The position numbers were made by a program, and so were the translations under genes. 36,897 nt of DNA. Origin: Candidatus Yanofskybacteria bacterium CG10_big_fil_rev_8_21_14_0_10_36_16. GTDB lineage: Bacteria; Patescibacteriota; Minisyncoccia; 2-02-FULL-40-12; IGHO2-01-FULL-4-A. This document shows positions 36,151 to 36,897 of the stretch, one piece after another (position 1 is the first letter of the stretch; each line of letters starts with the position of its first letter). The stretch is from the NCBI GenBank assembly GCA_002794035.1, contig PCXQ01000003.1, positions 83,451 through 120,347 of the forward strand, in the 5' to 3' direction. The notes beneath the pieces are model-generated. The model was given only the letters and a program-made list of their open reading frames with translations, had not been told where the DNA came from and did not search any database.

Positions 36151-36501
36151 ATGAAAATAAATTGGAAAATTATTTTACCCATCATATTTATATCTTTTAT
36201 TCTCGCTGGAATATATTTTGTTTTTGGTGATTTCCCAAGACGCACACCAAAAATTAATGATAAAAAATATATCAAACTATTGGAGCAGTGTAAAATTAAG
36301 AGAGTGTTTTCATATGGAGAAAGTGTTGGAGACAGGTATTTTCAGGTCCTTGACTTTATTTTAGTAGATGGATCTCAGCGGAAGTTTATGTTTATAGTGG
36401 AGGAGCTTGAGAGAGTAAGTGGGTATGAACGAATGCAGGAATTGGAAGGAAATTACAAACAAAGATGCGGTTTTGATATCTGGCCCCCTTTAACTCCATA
36501 A
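36151..36501 (+). CDS. Hypothetical membrane-anchored protein
   Basis: N-terminal TM IILPIIFISFILAGIYFVF; TATAAT 6 nt upstream of ATG. Confidence 0.65.
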   Translation: MKINWKIILPIIFISFILAGIYFVFGDFPRRTPKINDKKYIKLLEQCKIKRVFSYGESVGDRYFQVLDFILVDGSQRKFMFIVEELERVSGYERMQELEGNYKQRCGFDIWPPLTP

Positions 36502-36532
36502 ATATATTATTAGCGGGTGTGATTCAATGTCC

Positions 36533-36569
36533 CGATTTTGTTCTTGATAAAATCAAGATTACAAAATCG
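36533..36569. repeat. Nested palindrome copy 1
   Basis: cgattttgt-tcttgat-aaa-atcaaga-tt-acaaaatcg. Confidence 0.75.
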
Positions 36570-36580
36570 AGGATCCTCGA
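36567..36580. repeat. 14-bp perfect palindrome
   Basis: tcgaggatcctcga. Confidence 0.6.
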
Positions 36581-36621
36581 AAAATATATAAATTATAAAA
36601 ATTTATTATTTTTCGGGAGCA

Positions 36622-36694
36622 GAATGCGACCTTCTTCCCGATTTGTCCCCGCTAAGGCGGGGTTACAAATCGTCCCACGGGGATTGCATTTTTA
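36622..36694. repeat. Nested palindrome copy 2
   Basis: cgatttgt-ccccgc-taag-gcgggg-tt-acaaatcg, with outer aatgc/gcatt pairing. Confidence 0.75.
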
Positions 36695-36742
36695 GGAATA
36701 ATTTTTATTTTGTTAAAAATAGGAACAATCCCGTTAAATTTT

Positions 36743-36813
36743 GCGAGAGTAGTACAGTGGTAGTACATATGCTTCCCAAGCATAGAACGCGGGTTCGATT
36801 CCCGTCTCTCGCT
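36743..36813 (+). tRNA. tRNA-Gly (anticodon CCC)
   Basis: Cloverleaf GCGAGAG/CTCTCGC, D stem GTAC/GTAC, anticodon arm TATGC-TTCCCAA-GCATA, T arm GCGGG-TTCGATT-CCCGT, U73, no encoded CCA. Confidence 0.95.
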
Positions 36814-36897
36814 CAAAATATCTGCTTATTTTGAGTTGGAATCGAACGGCCGGAGCGATGTATTTTTCGGAAGAAAAATACCGCGAGGCCCGGTCTT

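Noticed and set aside
36838-36897. A second tRNA on the minus strand, suggested by gttcgattcc
   Set aside because: No matching T-stem, anticodon arm or acceptor could be drawn within the window.

Overview
This AT-rich window is densely coded and looks like a chromosomal segment from a Candidate Phyla Radiation (Patescibacteria-like) bacterium. That placement is inferred from gene content, the lack of rpmD between rpsE and rplO, a TGS-less ThrRS and a DUF4012 protein. It carries: an rnhB fragment, gatB, miaA, thrS and dnaE; a long tuf-S10-spc ribosomal protein operon (tuf, rpsJ, rplCDWB, rpsS, rplV, rpsC, rplP, rpmC, rpsQ, rplNXE, rpsN, rpsH, rplF, rplR, rpsE, rplO, secY, adk, map); a DHH phosphoesterase; an envelope-polysaccharide block (polyprenyl glycosylphosphotransferase, GT4, DUF4012, murJ); lepA; a DivIC/FtsB-like protein; and tRNA-Gly(CCC). 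No CRISPR array, rRNA gene, transposase or phage module is visible. The most interesting signals are outside the large ORFs: (i) an approximately 100-nt hairpin in the tuf leader directly below a consensus promoter; (ii) an attenuator-like region with several inverted repeats between rpsJ and rplC, plus a nearly perfect 31-bp hairpin filling the rplN-rplX gap; (iii) a missed 33-aa single-TM microprotein gene with its own promoter and terminator; (iv) SGQA-type dispersed repeats captured in frame inside gatB and miaA; (v) an approximately 215-bp imperfect palindromic element after lepA; (vi) a pair of nested palindromes next to a tRNA whose T-arm is repeated in inverted orientation downstream; (vii) recurrent TATAAT-like boxes 5-9 nt before start codons, suggesting leaderless transcription. 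All structures were read by eye and none was folded or searched computationally.
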